A stretch of 41,227 bases of DNA, from positions 1 through 41,227 of the forward strand of contig CALQCM020000039.1 of NCBI GenBank assembly GCA_943329075.2, written 5' to 3'. Below, in pieces: positions 17,079 through 25,446 of this stretch; position 1 is the first letter of the stretch; each line of letters opens with the position of its first letter. The notes below the pieces were generated by a model. The model was not told where the DNA came from, did no database searches, and worked only from the letters and a program-made list of their open reading frames with translations. This DNA is from Chitinophaga pinensis (lineage in GTDB: Bacteria > Pseudomonadota > Gammaproteobacteria > Burkholderiales > SG8-41). Both the position numbers and the translations under genes were made by a program.

Positions 17079-17912
17079 CAGTCAGCAAGGCAGAAGATTG
17101 ATGAAAAGGCTCTGTAGGAAACGGATACACCAGAGGTGTCAGAATGACCTTTTGGTTGGATTGTAAATCACATGGTTGACCAAGAAGCACAAGAAAAGTT
17201 TATCGCTGCCCAAAGTGATTCTTCTGCCGACAGACTGCTAGTGCGGCCGCCCTAACTGTTTTAGATTTTGGGTTGATTCGCTTTTGTAGCCATCCGTGCG
17301 TCGCTTGGCACGGCGGAATGCGGTCGTGTATATGTATGCGGTCTTTGGTGTTTTCGGAGTGTAAGAGGCATCGTTCACCGCGCTTCTTCGCGCTACTCTA
17401 ATTGGCGATAGCTTCTAGCGGCCAGTATTACATTCGTTGATTTCGCAAAATTGCGCAAGGCTATTTTTTTTGTGTTACTTTTCATTAGCTGCATTTTGTC
17501 GGGTTCTATATTTGAAATCCAGAACTTCGATGAACTAGCCTTTGCTGGTAAAGCCGCTACTACTAGTAGGCTGTTCAATTTTTCTTGAAAGCGGTTATGT
17601 TTTGTTTTTAACAAAACATGCGGGCATGTATAACTCTATGTTTTTATTGGGTATGACAACGACAAGTTTTTGCGTCGCGACCAAATATTATCGAATTTCA
17701 ACGAACTGCTAGGCGTGATTACTATATTTACCTATGGATTTGGCGCTGGTGGTTCTGATTAACGCGAGGATTGCGTGTGGTCTAGTACATTCGATCAGGC
17801 TAGCGGTGAGGCAGCTAGAGTCGTTGGATGTTTTAACAATTGCGGTTAATGTAAAACGTAGACGCAGCGTGGCTGTGCTGCCGATTTGAATCAGGTCTAA
17901 TGGAGCGGGTTG
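17079..17912. other. AT-rich stretch without recognisable genes
   Basis: 834 bp visibly richer in A and T than the flanking genes, with many T and A runs. A 73-codon frame on the minus strand (17393-17614) has no convincing ribosome-binding site or family resemblance and is not called. Nothing else is supported except that the promoter for the CoA-transferase genes must lie in its right part. Confidence 0.5.
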
Positions 17913-19121
17913 ATGGCGCTAAAGTTACTGAATGGGCTCAAGGTGGTCGAGTTGGGCGACAGCGTTGCGGTTGCTTTCTGCGGCAAACTCCTTGCTGGCT
18001 TGGGAGCGGATGTTCTGGTCATCGAGGCGCCGGGGGGGAGTCCTCTTCGGCGGTTGCCGCCCTATTATCAGGATATCCCAGGCGCCGATCGAAGCGTCTT
18101 GCATAATTGGCTGTGCGCTGAAAAGCGCAGTATTACACTGGATATTGAGCAGGCTCGGGGACATGCAATTTTGCTCGAGTTGTTGCGTGGCAGGGACGCG
18201 CTGATACGAGGGTCAGGGAAGGGCTTGGGCGTTGCCGACATCAAGACAGCTAACCCTAAACTCTCCGTGATCACCATTAGCCCGTTTGGTAGTGAAGGAC
18301 CGTATGCGACTTATCGTGGCAACGATCTCATCCACTTTGCCATGAGCGGTTTTTCCTACTATCTCTCGTCCCCCGTAGGTGACCCCGCGGCAAGCCCACC
18401 CAAACAGAATCCTGGCTACCAAGTAGGGCTGGTGGCGGGACTCAGGGCCGCCAGCGCAACGCTATGGGCCATCGTTGCTGCGGCGAAGAAGGGGGCGGGG
18501 GTTATGGTTGATCTTTCTGAATTGGAAGCATTTACCTACCTGATGTATCAATATACGGCTCACATCGCGAATGGTACTTTGCCTGCCAATCGGGAGCGCG
18601 TCCCGGGTGCTGCCATCACGATCGTTGGCGGCTTGGTCTGGTGTTTGCCTTGCTCGGATGGGTGGGTAATGGTCTCTCCCCGCGAGGACCATCAATTCAG
18701 GCATTGGGCCGAGGTTATCGGTGAGACGGAGTGGGCGAGCCAACCGGAATTTTCAACGTTGAAACTGCGCGAGCACAACGCTTGGGTAATCTACGAGCGT
18801 TCGGCTGCGTGGACCAAGGTTCGCAAGAAAAATTTTGTCTTTCTGGCTGCGCAGGAAAAGAAGGTCGCGTGTTTTCCAGTCAGTTCCATGAACGATTTGC
18901 CCGAATTGGAACAACTTAAGCACAGAGGTTTCTTCGCTGAGATCGACCATCCGGTGATCAAGGGGCTGCGCTATCCGGGCCTTCCAGCGAAAATCGATAA
19001 CCGTGATACTCCGCCTACGCGGCGAGCACCGCTGCTGGGGGAGCACACTCTGGAGATCTGTGCAGAATTGGGCATCTCCTCTGAAGAGATTAAGATGCTT
19101 TGGCAACAGGGAGTGATCTAG
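17913..19121 (+). CDS. CaiB/BaiF CoA-transferase family protein (subunit without the usual Asp)
   Basis: Class III CoA-transferase fold, 402 residues, starting LNGLKVVELGDSVAVAFCGK with the family's L-A-G-L-G-A-D-V-L-V-I-E. The ATG at 17913 is used because GGAG lies 7 bases upstream; a TTG directly before it is possible. In enzymes such as formyl-CoA transferase an Asp in the segment before the first long helix of the large domain forms the acyl anhydride. Here that segment reads N-P-G-Y-Q-V-G-L-V-A-G-L (around residue 170) without Asp. The next gene, 3 bases downstream, encodes a second family member that has it. This fits a two-subunit enzyme such as benzylsuccinate CoA-transferase BbsEF, by inference. 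Confidence 0.9.
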   Translation: MALKLLNGLKVVELGDSVAVAFCGKLLAGLGADVLVIEAPGGSPLRRLPPYYQDIPGADRSVLHNWLCAEKRSITLDIEQARGHAILLELLRGRDALIRGSGKGLGVADIKTANPKLSVITISPFGSEGPYATYRGNDLIHFAMSGFSYYLSSPVGDPAASPPKQNPGYQVGLVAGLRAASATLWAIVAAAKKGAGVMVDLSELEAFTYLMYQYTAHIANGTLPANRERVPGAAITIVGGLVWCLPCSDGWVMVSPREDHQFRHWAEVIGETEWASQPEFSTLKLREHNAWVIYERSAAWTKVRKKNFVFLAAQEKKVACFPVSSMNDLPELEQLKHRGFFAEIDHPVIKGLRYPGLPAKIDNRDTPPTRRAPLLGEHTLEICAELGISSEEIKMLWQQGVI

Positions 19122-19124
19122 AAA

Positions 19125-20309
19125 ATGTATCAGAACGCACTGGAAGGTGTGAGGGTAGTTGACTTCAGCTGGGTGGTGGCTGGGCCTTTTTGCACGAAAC
19201 TGCTGGGGCTCATGGGGGCGGACGTCATAAAGATCGAAACCTCCACCCGTCCGCAATACTTGAATCGGGGCGGCTGGTCCTTTGGACTGAACGACTCGAA
19301 GAAAAGTTGTTCTATCAATCTTTCCACTGAAGAGGGCAAAGCAATCGTAAAGCGACTGGTCGCCGTAAGCGATGTCGTGGTCGAAAATTTCTCGACCGGC
19401 GTCATGGATCGGCTGGGTTTCGGCTACGAGGCCCTGAAGGCAATCAAAAATGATCTCATCTACGTGTCGTCCTCCGGCGTCGGAAGAAGCGGTCCGGCCA
19501 AGGACTATCCGGCTTACGGCAGCCTGCTTCAGGGTTTCAGCGGGTGGACGTCGCTTTTCGGCGAACCGAATCCTCAAATGGAAGCGATGGGTGTCGATCC
19601 CAGTTGGACGGATCCTCTTACCGGTTCATGGGAAGCGCTCTTGATTCAGGCGGCACTCTTGAGCCGTTCCCGTAGCGGCCAAGGAGTCTGCGTAGATTTA
19701 TCGATGCTGGAGAGCGCCATCGCCATCATGGGCGACGTATTTCTCGGCGCCGCGGCGTCGGGAAAGTCGCCTGTTCCCGGCCAATCATCGAGCCATGAGC
19801 ACGCTGTGCCGCATGGCATATATCCGTGTAAGGAACCGGATTCCTGGATTGCCATATCGGTTGAGTGCCAGGCGGGGTGGGGGGCGTTTTCCGCCGTCCT
19901 CGGAAATCCGCCATGGTGCAGCGAGGAGGGAATGCGGACGCCGGCTGGCAGGCAGAAAAATCGGCAGAGGATCGACTCCTTGCTGTCTGCTTGGACGGCG
20001 CAGTTTCCAGCTACCGAACTGTTCCACCGCTTCCAGGCTGCTGGCGTAGCCGCTGGTCCGTGCAACAATTTTCAGGAGGTCATGAACGATCCGCAACTGG
20101 AGTTGCGCGGCCTTTTCCGGCAACCCGCCAACAGCGATGCCGCCGTACCGAAAACGACAGGGATACCGTGGAAGGATGAGAGCGACTGGAAGGGCAACCT
20201 TTTTCAAGCGCCGGCCCTTGGCGAACACAACGAATACGTGTTCAAGGGGATACTGCAGATGTCCGATGAAGAGTATGAGCGTCATCGGCGCGCGGGGGTT
20301 TTCGACTAA
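19125..20309 (+). CDS. CaiB/BaiF CoA-transferase family protein (subunit with catalytic Asp)
   Basis: 394 residues. It opens with LEGVRVVDFSWVVAGPFCTK and L-G-L-M-G-A-D-V-I-K-I-E, both class III signatures. The segment P-S-W-T-D-P-L-T-G-S-W places Asp163 where the family's anhydride-forming Asp is expected. GGGAG precedes the ATG, which follows the stop of the first CoA-transferase gene by 3 bases, so the two are translated as a unit. Such enzymes move CoA from a donor (often succinyl-CoA) to a carboxylic acid in the cytoplasm. The downstream hot-dog module would then act on the resulting enoyl- or hydroxyacyl-CoA. Confidence 0.93.
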   Translation: MYQNALEGVRVVDFSWVVAGPFCTKLLGLMGADVIKIETSTRPQYLNRGGWSFGLNDSKKSCSINLSTEEGKAIVKRLVAVSDVVVENFSTGVMDRLGFGYEALKAIKNDLIYVSSSGVGRSGPAKDYPAYGSLLQGFSGWTSLFGEPNPQMEAMGVDPSWTDPLTGSWEALLIQAALLSRSRSGQGVCVDLSMLESAIAIMGDVFLGAAASGKSPVPGQSSSHEHAVPHGIYPCKEPDSWIAISVECQAGWGAFSAVLGNPPWCSEEGMRTPAGRQKNRQRIDSLLSAWTAQFPATELFHRFQAAGVAAGPCNNFQEVMNDPQLELRGLFRQPANSDAAVPKTTGIPWKDESDWKGNLFQAPALGEHNEYVFKGILQMSDEEYERHRRAGVFD

Positions 20310-20403
20310 GCAAACAGAAGGTTTCGGATTTACCGGCATGGTGCGCTGGTTGGCGGAGGATCCGTGCTAGCGCCGCTGCGCCGTATCAGGGAAGGAGGAG
20401 GGT

Positions 20404-20961
20404 ATGACAGCAACCACGAGTGCGCTGACCGATGAGGTGCGGGCGATGATCGGCGTGACAGGCGACAAAGTAGAGGCGAGTTTGTTGGGCATCGAACGCG
20501 AAGGCTTGCGTCGCTTCACGCAGGCGATTATGGATCCCGACCCCCGCTACTGGGACGACGCGTTCGCCAAGTCGACACGCTATGGCGGGATCGTCACCCC
20601 GCCTATCTATTGCACCTATCTTGGCAGGAAGACGCCTGCCGGAGCAGATGATCCGGTTAGTCGAGCGTTTCTTGAAAATCCGAATTGCGACGGCGTTGCC
20701 GGCATCGAGGACAGCGGCGTGGGGGCCTTGCCGCTGGTACCGACAAACCTGAGGAGAAGCCTAAATGGGGGCAATGAAATCGAGGTTTATAAATATCCGA
20801 TGCTGGGCGACCGAATATTTTCTCAGGCGAAATACGCGGACATTGCCGAAAAAATCGGCAAAGACGGCAAGCCTTTTCTCATCATCACTACCGAGGTCAT
20901 CTACACCGATCAGGACGGCGCGGAACTCTGTATCCTCAGGCAGGTGCGTCTGCGGCGCTGA
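20404..20961 (+). CDS. FAS1-like/MaoC N-terminal-type dehydratase subunit (1)
   Basis: 185 residues of the single-hot-dog 'FAS1-like dehydratase' type (MaoC_dehydrat_N). It has R-F-T-Q-A-I-M-D-P-D-P-R-Y-W-D near the start, then I-V-T-P-P-I-Y and R-S-L-N-G-G-N-E-I-E-V-Y-K, the conserved core of this family. GGAAGGAGGAG precedes the ATG. It pairs with the next gene; in related systems one subunit has the N-type and the other the C-type hot-dog fold, together forming a double hot-dog hydratase. A paralogous pair sits at 34181-35288. Acts on an acyl-CoA, probably hydration/dehydration; substrate unknown. Confidence 0.86.
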   Translation: MTATTSALTDEVRAMIGVTGDKVEASLLGIEREGLRRFTQAIMDPDPRYWDDAFAKSTRYGGIVTPPIYCTYLGRKTPAGADDPVSRAFLENPNCDGVAGIEDSGVGALPLVPTNLRRSLNGGNEIEVYKYPMLGDRIFSQAKYADIAEKIGKDGKPFLIITTEVIYTDQDGAELCILRQVRLRR

Positions 20962-21015
20962 CCCGATGTCGAGAACCTCCCCACCTGCACGAAGATTGCC
21001 CGGGAGCGAAACAGA

Positions 21016-21519
21016 ATGTTGAGCGCAGACGAGCTACGCAACAAAACGCAACTCTATTTTGACGATCTTGAACTGCAGCAGGAAATGACGGCGCTGGTCA
21101 TCGGCCCGTTGACCACGACGCATATCTTTCGCTGGAGTGCTGCGATTGAGAATTGGGGGCGCATACACTACGACCAGAACTTCGCCATCTACCACGAGGG
21201 TCTGCCAAATATTCTCGGGCACGGTTCGTGGAAGCAGAGCATATTGCCCCGCTATCTGAAAGATATCTGTCTTCCGGATGGCTGGATGTGGAAAGTTTCC
21301 TTCCAGCATCGGGCCATGATCGTGCCCGGCGACACGATCACGTGCTGGGCGAAGGTGACCAGCAAGTCCACGCAAGACGGACTTGGTTTGATCGGTTTGG
21401 ACGTGGGAATGCTGTTGCAGACCGGCGTTGAGACTTGCCCGGGCAAGGCTACGATCGTGCTGCCGATACGCGGCGGCCGCGCGGTGCCCTATCCTTTTGT
21501 GCGGCCGAAGAACGCCTAA
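21016..21519 (+). CDS. MaoC-like dehydratase subunit (2)
   Basis: 167 residues with the MaoC hot-dog fold. It has HIFRWSAAIENWGRIHYDQN, then I-L-G-H-G-S-W-K-Q and V-P-G-D-T-I-T-C-W-A-K-V. In (R)-specific hydratases the active site is an Asp four residues before a His (D-x4-H). Here the same spacing gives Asn-W-G-R-I-His, so the Asp is Asn. The same change is present in the paralogue at 34752. GGGAG lies 8 bases upstream of the ATG. Ends 36 bases from the convergent Bug gene. Confidence 0.87.
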   Translation: MLSADELRNKTQLYFDDLELQQEMTALVIGPLTTTHIFRWSAAIENWGRIHYDQNFAIYHEGLPNILGHGSWKQSILPRYLKDICLPDGWMWKVSFQHRAMIVPGDTITCWAKVTSKSTQDGLGLIGLDVGMLLQTGVETCPGKATIVLPIRGGRAVPYPFVRPKNA

Positions 21520-21555
21520 TAAAAATTACAGCCACGGGTGGTCGCGCGGGAAAAA

Positions 21556-22530
21556 TTATTCGGTTGTGACCTTGGCGGTCTTGATAATTTTCGCGTATCT
21601 CGCGATGTCCGATTTTATCAGAGCTGCAAATTTTTCCGGGCTGGAGATGAAAGGATAGGTCCCCAGGCTATCCAGTTTTCCGGTGATGTCTGGACTTGTC
21701 ATCACCCTGGCGATCTCCGTCGCAAGCTTGTCGATTATTTCGCGCGCGGTGCCGGCTGGCGCGAGAATTCCGAACCACGTGTTTACTTCGAAACCCGGCA
21801 GGCCGGCCTCGGCGAAGGTCGGCACCTCGGGCAGTGCGGGCAGGCGTTTTTCGCCGCCCATGGCAATCGTTTTTAGTTTTCCGTTCTTGATGTAAGGAAT
21901 GGAAGCGGCGGGGCTTTGGAAGGAGAGTTGAATGTGTCCTCCCATGAGGTCGGGTAGCAGTTGCCCGGAACCTTTATAGGGAATGTGCTGCATTTTTATT
22001 CCTGCCATGATATTCATCGATTCGCCCGCCAAATGCTGTACGCCGCCAGCGCCCGTCGAACCGTAATTGAGTTGCCGTGGTTTAGCTTTGGCTAGGGCAA
22101 TGAGTTCTTTTAAATTCTTGACGGGTACCGACGGATGTACGACGAGAACATAATCGCTGTTCACGAGGGTGGCGACCGGAGCAAAATCCCTAATTGGATC
22201 GTAAGGAGTGGGAAACAGGCTAGGTACGATGGCGAAAGTACTGATCACCAGTATCAGTGTATGCCCGTCTGGTGGCGATTTTGCGAGGGCCTCGGTGCCG
22301 ATTATAGTGTTTCCGCCTGGGCGGTTATCGACCAACACCGGTTGACTCAGGCTCTCGGTAAGCTTCTGGCCGACAATATGCGCGACGACGCTGGTGCCTC
22401 CTCCCGGCGCATAAGGCGTAATGAGGCGAATTGGCTTGCCGGGGTAAGCCGACTGGGCGCCCGCGCTACCGGCGCATGCGGCGAGTGTGAATGCGGCTGA
22501 AATATGAGCGAGGCGTATCGATAATTTCAA
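21556..22530 (-). CDS. Bug/TctC-family substrate-binding protein (3)
   Basis: 324 residues with the standard Bug plan: signal peptide, A-Y-P-G-K-P-I-R-L-I-T-P, APGGGTSVVAHIVGQKL, VDNRPGGNTIIG, HIPYKGSGQLLPDLMGGHIQ and L-P-E-V-P-T-F-A-E-A-G-L-P-G-F-E. It uses a TTG start with AGGA 9 bases upstream. The signal peptide contains L-A-A-C, which fits a lipobox, but also a normal A-G-A-Q cleavage site just after; lipidation is therefore uncertain. It is followed downstream on the same strand by nothing and preceded by another Bug gene 61 bases away, so both may be one transcript. Confidence 0.93.
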   Translation of the reverse strand: MKLSIRLAHISAAFTLAACAGSAGAQSAYPGKPIRLITPYAPGGGTSVVAHIVGQKLTESLSQPVLVDNRPGGNTIIGTEALAKSPPDGHTLILVISTFAIVPSLFPTPYDPIRDFAPVATLVNSDYVLVVHPSVPVKNLKELIALAKAKPRQLNYGSTGAGGVQHLAGESMNIMAGIKMQHIPYKGSGQLLPDLMGGHIQLSFQSPAASIPYIKNGKLKTIAMGGEKRLPALPEVPTFAEAGLPGFEVNTWFGILAPAGTAREIIDKLATEIARVMTSPDITGKLDSLGTYPFISSPEKFAALIKSDIARYAKIIKTAKVTTE

Positions 22531-22610
22531 AAGGGGACGTCCTTATTTCAATAGCGCGCAATCGTGCAGCAAATCTAATTGGTGGTGCGACCTCAGAAAT
22601 CAATTTCTGA

Positions 22611-23591
22611 TTATTGTTCGAGTTTTACTTTTCCGGTCTTGATTACTTTGGCCATGGTAACGGTTTCCGATTTCATCAGGGCGGTGAATTTATCCGGCGA
22701 CGAGGCCATGGGCGACATCCCGAGTTTATCAAGCTTTTCAGCGAAGTCCGGGGCTGCGAGTATCTTTGCGAATTCGGCCGAAAGCTTGTCGATGACTTCT
22801 TTTGGGGTGCCAACCGGCACAAAGACGCCAAACCACGTTTTTAAGTCGAACGCCGGCATGCTTGCCTCGGCGAAGGTTGGTACCTGGGGGAGGTTAGAGA
22901 AGCGTTTCTCGCCGGTAATCGCTAGCGCTCGGAGTTTGCCGCTCTGAACATGCGATATGAGATTGATGGGGGTATTAAAGTGCAACTGAACGTGACCACC
23001 AATCAGGTCGATGATCGCCGGCCCGCCCCCTTTGTAGGGAATGTGCTGCATCTTAATGTCGGTTAGGATTTCAAACATTACCGCTGCTAGATGTGTCGGG
23101 CTCCCAGCGCCGGATGACGCGCAATTGAGCTGTCCTGGTTTGGACTTGGCCAGCAAAATGAAATCCCGCAGGGTCTTGGCCGGCAACGATGGATGGACAA
23201 CTAAAACATTTTCGCTAATTGCAATCGTTCCGACCGGAGCGAAATCCTTGAGGGGATCGTAGGGCGTGGGGATGAGGAGATTGGTAATGACATGGGAGTT
23301 AGATGTCAACATCATTGTGTGGCCGTCGGCTGGAGATTTGAGCAGGACTTCAGACCCTATGATTGTGTTACCCCCTGGCCGATTGTCGACAACCACCTGC
23401 ATGTTCCAGCTTTCGTTCAGCTTCTGGCTGATGAGGCGGGCGACTACGTTGTTGGAGCCGCCCGGCGGGTAGGGCACGATGATGCGGATCGGGCCAGTCG
23501 GATAAATTTGCTGAGCCATAGCAGCACTCGAGAAATCGACCAATAAACCTGCGAGTAGCATTCGCAGTACAGCGGCGGAGGGTTTCAGCAT
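22611..23591 (-). CDS. Bug/TctC-family substrate-binding protein (4)
   Basis: 326 residues from the ATG at 23591, chosen because AAGG lies 7 bases upstream; a GTG at 23609 would add six residues. It has a signal peptide ending near A-M-A-Q, then Y-P-T-G-P-I-R-I-I-V-P, PPGGSNNVVARLISQKLNES, N-R-P-G-G-N-T-I-I-G, HIPYKGGGPAIIDLIGGHVQ and L-P-Q-V-P-T-F-A-E-A-S-M. It is divergent from the iron-type alcohol dehydrogenase; the shared upstream region contains a nine-G tract. Confidence 0.93.
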   Translation of the reverse strand: MLKPSAAVLRMLLAGLLVDFSSAAMAQQIYPTGPIRIIVPYPPGGSNNVVARLISQKLNESWNMQVVVDNRPGGNTIIGSEVLLKSPADGHTMMLTSNSHVITNLLIPTPYDPLKDFAPVGTIAISENVLVVHPSLPAKTLRDFILLAKSKPGQLNCASSGAGSPTHLAAVMFEILTDIKMQHIPYKGGGPAIIDLIGGHVQLHFNTPINLISHVQSGKLRALAITGEKRFSNLPQVPTFAEASMPAFDLKTWFGVFVPVGTPKEVIDKLSAEFAKILAAPDFAEKLDKLGMSPMASSPDKFTALMKSETVTMAKVIKTGKVKLEQ

Positions 23592-23686
23592 AGGATGACC
23601 TTTGGTCACAAGACACGACAGACACTACACGCTCTTGATGTTTTCTATTTATACGCTTTTTACGTTTGCATATCCATATGTGCACT

Positions 23687-23695
23687 GGGGGGGGG
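23687..23695. repeat. Nine-base poly-G tract in a divergent promoter region
   Basis: An uninterrupted run of nine G residues lies about 96 bases upstream of the Bug gene start (minus) and 194 bases upstream of the dehydrogenase start (plus). The following bases up to about 23745 are GC-rich and can fold. A nine-T run also occurs further right (around 23850). Homopolymers of this length can change length by slippage. Confidence 0.7.
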
Positions 23696-23888
23696 CTGCT
23701 GCCCGGAGCGCGTGCTCGCAGGCGCGCTTGCCGCTTGCGATTGGCCCGATATCGGTGGCGTTACCTCGCTTAGACTCATACCATATTGGAAGAGACTACT
23801 GCTACTTGGCAATCAAGGTGGCAACGTGTAGGCTGTGCCTGAGAGATAGTTCTTTTTTTTTAATTAAAAATGCCGACAGACAATAAAT

Positions 23889-25019
23889 ATGGCGACGATT
23901 AGCTATTTGACAACTGTGCAATTTGATTTTGGTGCGCTTGGTCTTGTGCAAACCGAGATGAAAAAACTGAACATTTGGAAGCCGCTGATTGTTACAGATA
24001 AGGGGGTGGAGGCCGCCGGACTTCTCGCCCGTCTGGTGGCTGTGATTGGAGGGGCCTCAAAACCGCTTATCTTCGATCAGACACCGCCGAATCCGACGGA
24101 AGACGCCGTTCTTGCTGCGACTGATGTCTTTCGAAAAAATGGCTGCGACGGAATTATCGCTATCGGCGGCGGATCGTCGATTGACCTTGGGAAGGCAACT
24201 GCACTGCTTGCAACGCACCCGCCGCCGCTTCAGCAGTATGCGGTCGTCGAGGGCGGTATGGGTAAGATCACGGCCGCTATTGCGCCGGTGATTGCCATTC
24301 CGACCACGGCGGGCACTGGCAGCGAAGTGGGGCGCGGATGTTTGATCGTGATGAATTCTGGATTGAAACTTGGATTGCTCAGTCCTCATCTTCTGCCCAA
24401 AGTCGCTATTTGCGATCCAGAACTTACGCTGGGATTGCCGCCGGGGCTGACTGCGGCGACCGGCCTGGATGCGATAGCACATTGCATCGAGACCTATCTC
24501 GCGTCGGCAATCAACCCGCCGGCTGACGCCATTGCGCTCGACGGGTTGCGCCGCGCAGTCCGGCATATCGAGCGAGCGACATTTGATGGCAGTGACCGCG
24601 AAGCGCGATGGAATATGATGATGGCGGCAACTGAGGGTGCGATGGCCTTTCAGAAAGGATTGGGGGCCGTGCACGCTCTATCTCACCCTTTGGGAGCCAT
24701 TCACGATCTACAACTTCACCATGGAACTTTGAACGCGGTGTTGTTGCCGGCTGTTCTACGTTTTAACGCTCCGGTCGTCGGCGAAAAACTCCCCGCGCTT
24801 AACGAGGCGATGGGGTTGGCGCCTGGCGTCGATGCGGCTGATGCAATTGGCGCGCTGAATAGGCGTCTGGTGCTGCCGGCTGGACTTGGGGCGATGGGCG
24901 TTACGCGGGATATGCTGGCGGAGATTGCGCAACTGGCGACAAAAGATCACTGCCACGCCACCAATCCGCGCAAGGCAACCGAGGAGGATTATTTGAGTAT
25001 GCTCGACGCATCATTTTAG
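23889..25019 (+). CDS. Iron-containing alcohol dehydrogenase family protein
   Basis: 376 residues of the group III (Fe-ADH) family. The NAD(P) loop GGGSSIDLGKA is at residues 93-103, followed by PTTAGTGSEVGRG and then the metal ligands Asp194 and His198 (TGLDAIAHCIE), His262 (V-H-A-L-S-H-P-L-G) and His277/278 (D-L-Q-L-H-H-G). The last segment is two residues longer than the usual D-L-P-H-G. Members include alcohol dehydrogenases, 1,3-propanediol dehydrogenase and maleylacetate reductase. The start ATG has no strong ribosome-binding site. It is divergent from two Bug genes. Confidence 0.92.
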   Translation: MATISYLTTVQFDFGALGLVQTEMKKLNIWKPLIVTDKGVEAAGLLARLVAVIGGASKPLIFDQTPPNPTEDAVLAATDVFRKNGCDGIIAIGGGSSIDLGKATALLATHPPPLQQYAVVEGGMGKITAAIAPVIAIPTTAGTGSEVGRGCLIVMNSGLKLGLLSPHLLPKVAICDPELTLGLPPGLTAATGLDAIAHCIETYLASAINPPADAIALDGLRRAVRHIERATFDGSDREARWNMMMAATEGAMAFQKGLGAVHALSHPLGAIHDLQLHHGTLNAVLLPAVLRFNAPVVGEKLPALNEAMGLAPGVDAADAIGALNRRLVLPAGLGAMGVTRDMLAEIAQLATKDHCHATNPRKATEEDYLSMLDASF

Positions 25020-25135
25020 GTTTAAATATTCTTGGTCCAGTAGTGCACATGCGCGTCTCTGGATGACACGAATCTTGTTGTTTAAACCTTCCACGAACCT
25101 GTAGTAGTTCCGCTTGATCTGACAGTAAGGCCTTG
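25011..25135 (-). pseudogene. ISL3-type transposase, C-terminal remnant
   Basis: The minus strand encodes Y-Y-R-F-V-E-G-L-N-N-K-I-R-V-I-Q-R-R-A, then D-Q-E-Y-L-N-L-K to a chance stop. This is the conserved C-terminal E-G-x-N-N-K-I-x-x-x-x-R-x-A motif of ISL3-family transposases, the Glu being part of the catalytic triad. The piece runs into the end of the dehydrogenase gene, so the insertion sequence was cut to about 40 codons when it was lost. Confidence 0.65.
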
Positions 25136-25446
25136 CCAATGGGTGGGGTTGCCCGGTTTGATAGGGGGCGAAACTTTATTAAACCAGCGCCAGAGCGCCA
25201 AGGAGTTAAGCCCCAGTATTCATGCGGCTTTCAGTCGCGTTGGATCTCAAATCGACTCACACCAAGTCCGGATGACTCTCTAGAATTACGCGCCCTCATT
25301 TAAAGTAGGACGTTTTGCGCCGAGGTGCAGTCGGCGTGTCTTGGTAGATCCAGAATCAATTCGCGATTTTTGAGATCGCTTGTGATAATGGTCAGTCACC
25401 CATCTGGATAGCTAATCGCCGCCGAGAGTCGCGGTTGAGGGGGCCG
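25136..25446. other. Spacer between convergent genes, no gene seen
   Basis: About 310 bp between the ISL3 remnant and the end of the MmgE/PrpD gene. No reading frame with a start site or family resemblance was found on either strand. It may be the leftover of the same insertion event. Confidence 0.5.

Noticed and set aside
17393..17614. 73-codon minus-strand frame in the AT-rich stretch
   Set aside because: No ribosome-binding site, no recognised family, biased composition.
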